From assembly GCA_958446555.1 (NCBI GenBank), contig CAUCWU010000127.1, positions 1 to 7,106 on the forward strand: DNA of 7,106 nt, read 5' to 3'. The stretch comes from an uncultured Lachnospiraceae bacterium (GTDB lineage Bacteria > Bacillota > Clostridia > Lachnospirales > Lachnospiraceae). The position numbers and the translations under genes were made by a program. Of the stretch, positions 5,510 through 7,106 are shown piece after piece; the first letter of the stretch is position 1; every line of letters begins with the position of its first letter. The notes under the pieces were generated by a model. That model searched no databases, was not told where the DNA came from, and saw only the letters and a program-made list of their open reading frames with translations.

Positions 5510-7106
5510 ATGAGCCAGACAAAGGGAAGAGTGACGATTCCGACAAATTTGGATGTGGTCCCAGAGACAATTGAATTGATGAACAGATGGGGAGCGGACG
5601 CAATTCGTGACTGTGACGGCACTGAATTTCCAGAGGAGTTAACAAAAACTGGGGCAAAGATTTATGCGACCTATTATACGACCAGAAAAGACAATGAATG
5701 GGCAAAGGCCAATCCAGACGAGGTTCAGCAGTGTTATGTGATGACGGCTTTTTACACAGCAGTTGATAAGACACTTTCTATTCCGCTGATGAAGGGAATC
5801 TCAGATGAGCTTATGAAGGTCAATACAAGAGACGATATCAAGAGATGGTGGGAAGTCGTTGACCGGTCAACAGGAGACGTTGTGCCGACTTTAAATTGGC
5901 ATTACGATGAGACAACTGGATGCGTGGTGATTGAGAAGACAACTCCATTTCATGAGTATACGGTTAGTTTTCTCGCCTATATTATCTGGGATCCGGTTCA
6001 TATGTACAATGCTGTAACGAATGAATGGAAGGATTTTGAGCATCAGATCACTTTTGATGTCAGACAGCCAAAGACACATGCTTATTCGATGGAGCGACTT
6101 CGCAAATATTGTGCCGAGCATCCATATGTCAATGTAATTCGCTATACGACATTTTTCCATCAGTTTACGCTGATGTTTGATGAGCTAAAGAGAGAAAAAT
6201 ATGTGGACTGGTATGGTTATTCGGCATCGGTAAGTCCGTATATTTTGGAGCAGTTTGAAAAGGAGGTTGGTTATCCTTTCCGACCAGAATATATCATTGA
6301 TCAAGGCTATTACAACAATCAATATCGTGTGCCAAGCAAGGAATTTAAGGATTTTCAGGCTTTCCAGAGAAGAGAAGTGGCCAAGCTTGCAAAAGAAATG
6401 GTGGATATCACACATGAGTGCGGCAAGGAAGCAATGATGTTTCTTGGCGATCACTGGATTGGAACTGAGCCTTTCATGGAAGAATTTGCTACTATTGGCC
6501 TAGATGCGGTTGTTGGAAGTGTTGGAAATGGAAGCACACTGCGTTTGATCTCAGACATCAAGGGTGTAAAATACACAGAAGGCCGCTTCCTGCCGTACTT
6601 TTTCCCGGATACCTTCCACGAGGGTGGTGATCCAGTGAAGGAGGCAAAGGAAAACTGGATTACGGCAAGACGTGCGATTTTGCGAAAGCCGATTGATCGA
6701 ATTGGATATGGCGGTTATCTGAAATTAACGCTTGATTTCCCAGAGTTTTTACAATATGTGGAGGATGTGTGCAACGAGTTTCGTGAGCTGTATGAGAATG
6801 CGAAGGGAACAACTCCGTACTGTGTGAAAAAGGTTGCTGTGCTCAACAGCTGGGGCAAGATTCGCAGCTGGGGCTGCCATATGGTGCATCATGCTCTGTA
6901 TCAAAAGCAAAATTATAGCTATGCTGGAATCATTGAGGCATTAAGTGGTGCTCCGTTTGATGTAAGCTTTATCTCATTTGATGATCTGTTGGAAGATCCA
7001 AAGCTGCTATCACAGTTTGATGTGATTATCAATGTCGGTGATGACGACACAGCACATACTGGAGGTGCAATTTGGGAAAATCCTGTGATTGCTGCGGCAG
7101 TTCGCG
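5510..7106 (+). CDS. gnpA: GH112 1,3-beta-galactosyl-N-acetylhexosamine phosphorylase, 3' end beyond window
   Basis: This cytoplasmic enzyme phosphorolyses lacto-N-biose or galacto-N-biose to galactose 1-phosphate and GlcNAc or GalNAc. The window holds 532 codons of the roughly 720-750 usual for the family; no stop is reached. It aligns without large gaps, from memory, to the Bifidobacterium longum enzyme (also called LnpA). Shared blocks include WGADAIR (Arg33), HEYTVSFLAYIIWDPV (to Val163), KEAMMFLGDHWIGTEP, TEGRFLPYFFPDTF and RRAILRKPIDRIGYGGYL. Asp314 matches the general acid Asp313 of the B. longum enzyme, and Val163 and Ser337 match its Val162 and Ser336, positions tied to acceptor preference. 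That favours a GNB/LNB phosphorylase over the galactosyl-rhamnose branch of GH112. No signal peptide is present. It follows the GH136-like gene after 108 bases holding a repeat and a hairpin and is probably co-transcribed. Confidence 0.95.
   Translation, partial: MSQTKGRVTIPTNLDVVPETIELMNRWGADAIRDCDGTEFPEELTKTGAKIYATYYTTRKDNEWAKANPDEVQQCYVMTAFYTAVDKTLSIPLMKGISDELMKVNTRDDIKRWWEVVDRSTGDVVPTLNWHYDETTGCVVIEKTTPFHEYTVSFLAYIIWDPVHMYNAVTNEWKDFEHQITFDVRQPKTHAYSMERLRKYCAEHPYVNVIRYTTFFHQFTLMFDELKREKYVDWYGYSASVSPYILEQFEKEVGYPFRPEYIIDQGYYNNQYRVPSKEFKDFQAFQRREVAKLAKEMVDITHECGKEAMMFLGDHWIGTEPFMEEFATIGLDAVVGSVGNGSTLRLISDIKGVKYTEGRFLPYFFPDTFHEGGDPVKEAKENWITARRAILRKPIDRIGYGGYLKLTLDFPEFLQYVEDVCNEFRELYENAKGTTPYCVKKVAVLNSWGKIRSWGCHMVHHALYQKQNYSYAGIIEALSGAPFDVSFISFDDLLEDPKLLSQFDVIINVGDDDTAHTGGAIWENPVIAAAVR

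Noticed and set aside
5454..6454. Antisense and alternative frames across the GH112 gene
   Set aside because: The + strand frame from 5510 matches GH112 throughout, so these are shadows.

Overview
The window looks like part of a carbohydrate-utilisation locus from a gut-type Bacillota, most likely a Lachnospiraceae relative (Roseburia/Eubacterium/Lachnospira-like). The grounds are strong AGGAGG-type ribosome binding sites, AT-rich intergenic DNA with moderate-GC genes, a CUT1-type ABC importer with no ATPase gene of its own, and a GH136-like plus GH112 enzyme pair. The genus is an inference; nothing here fixes it.

Layout, all genes on the + strand. Positions 1-17 carry the reverse-strand ribosome binding site of a divergent gene whose body lies off the left edge. 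Positions 18-470 are AT-rich and non-coding, with one palindromic repeat (174-217). A well-formed sigma-A promoter (471-499), with a small dyad overlapping its -35, drives a solute-binding protein (548-1843). A strong intrinsic terminator (1859-1893) follows, then two permeases (about 1995-2885 and 2878-3684) that overlap each other. A small helical protein gene (3684-4049) starts on the stop codon of the second permease and appears to have lost its C-terminus to a frameshift near 4002-4010. Next comes a leaderless right-handed beta-helix protein resembling GH136 lacto-N-biosidase (4094-5401). The 108-base gap after it holds a second copy of the palindromic repeat in opposite orientation and a hairpin. 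The window ends inside a GH112 1,3-beta-galactosyl-N-acetylhexosamine phosphorylase (5510 to beyond 7106).

Working model: the importer brings in galactosyl-beta-1,3-N-acetylhexosamine sugars (lacto-N-biose, galacto-N-biose, or a longer oligosaccharide such as lacto-N-tetraose). The GH136-like enzyme releases lacto-N-biose, and the GH112 enzyme phosphorolyses it in the cytoplasm to galactose 1-phosphate and free HexNAc. The small helical protein is plausibly the folding partner that GH136 enzymes need. These sugars come from human milk oligosaccharides and mucin-type glycans.

The pathway type itself is known from bifidobacteria and butyrate-producing Clostridia, so the locus as a whole is not a new system. 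The points most worth a second look are the apparent frameshift in the putative chaperone, the absence of a signal peptide on the GH136-like enzyme, the absence of a lipobox on the binding protein, and the paired palindromic repeats.
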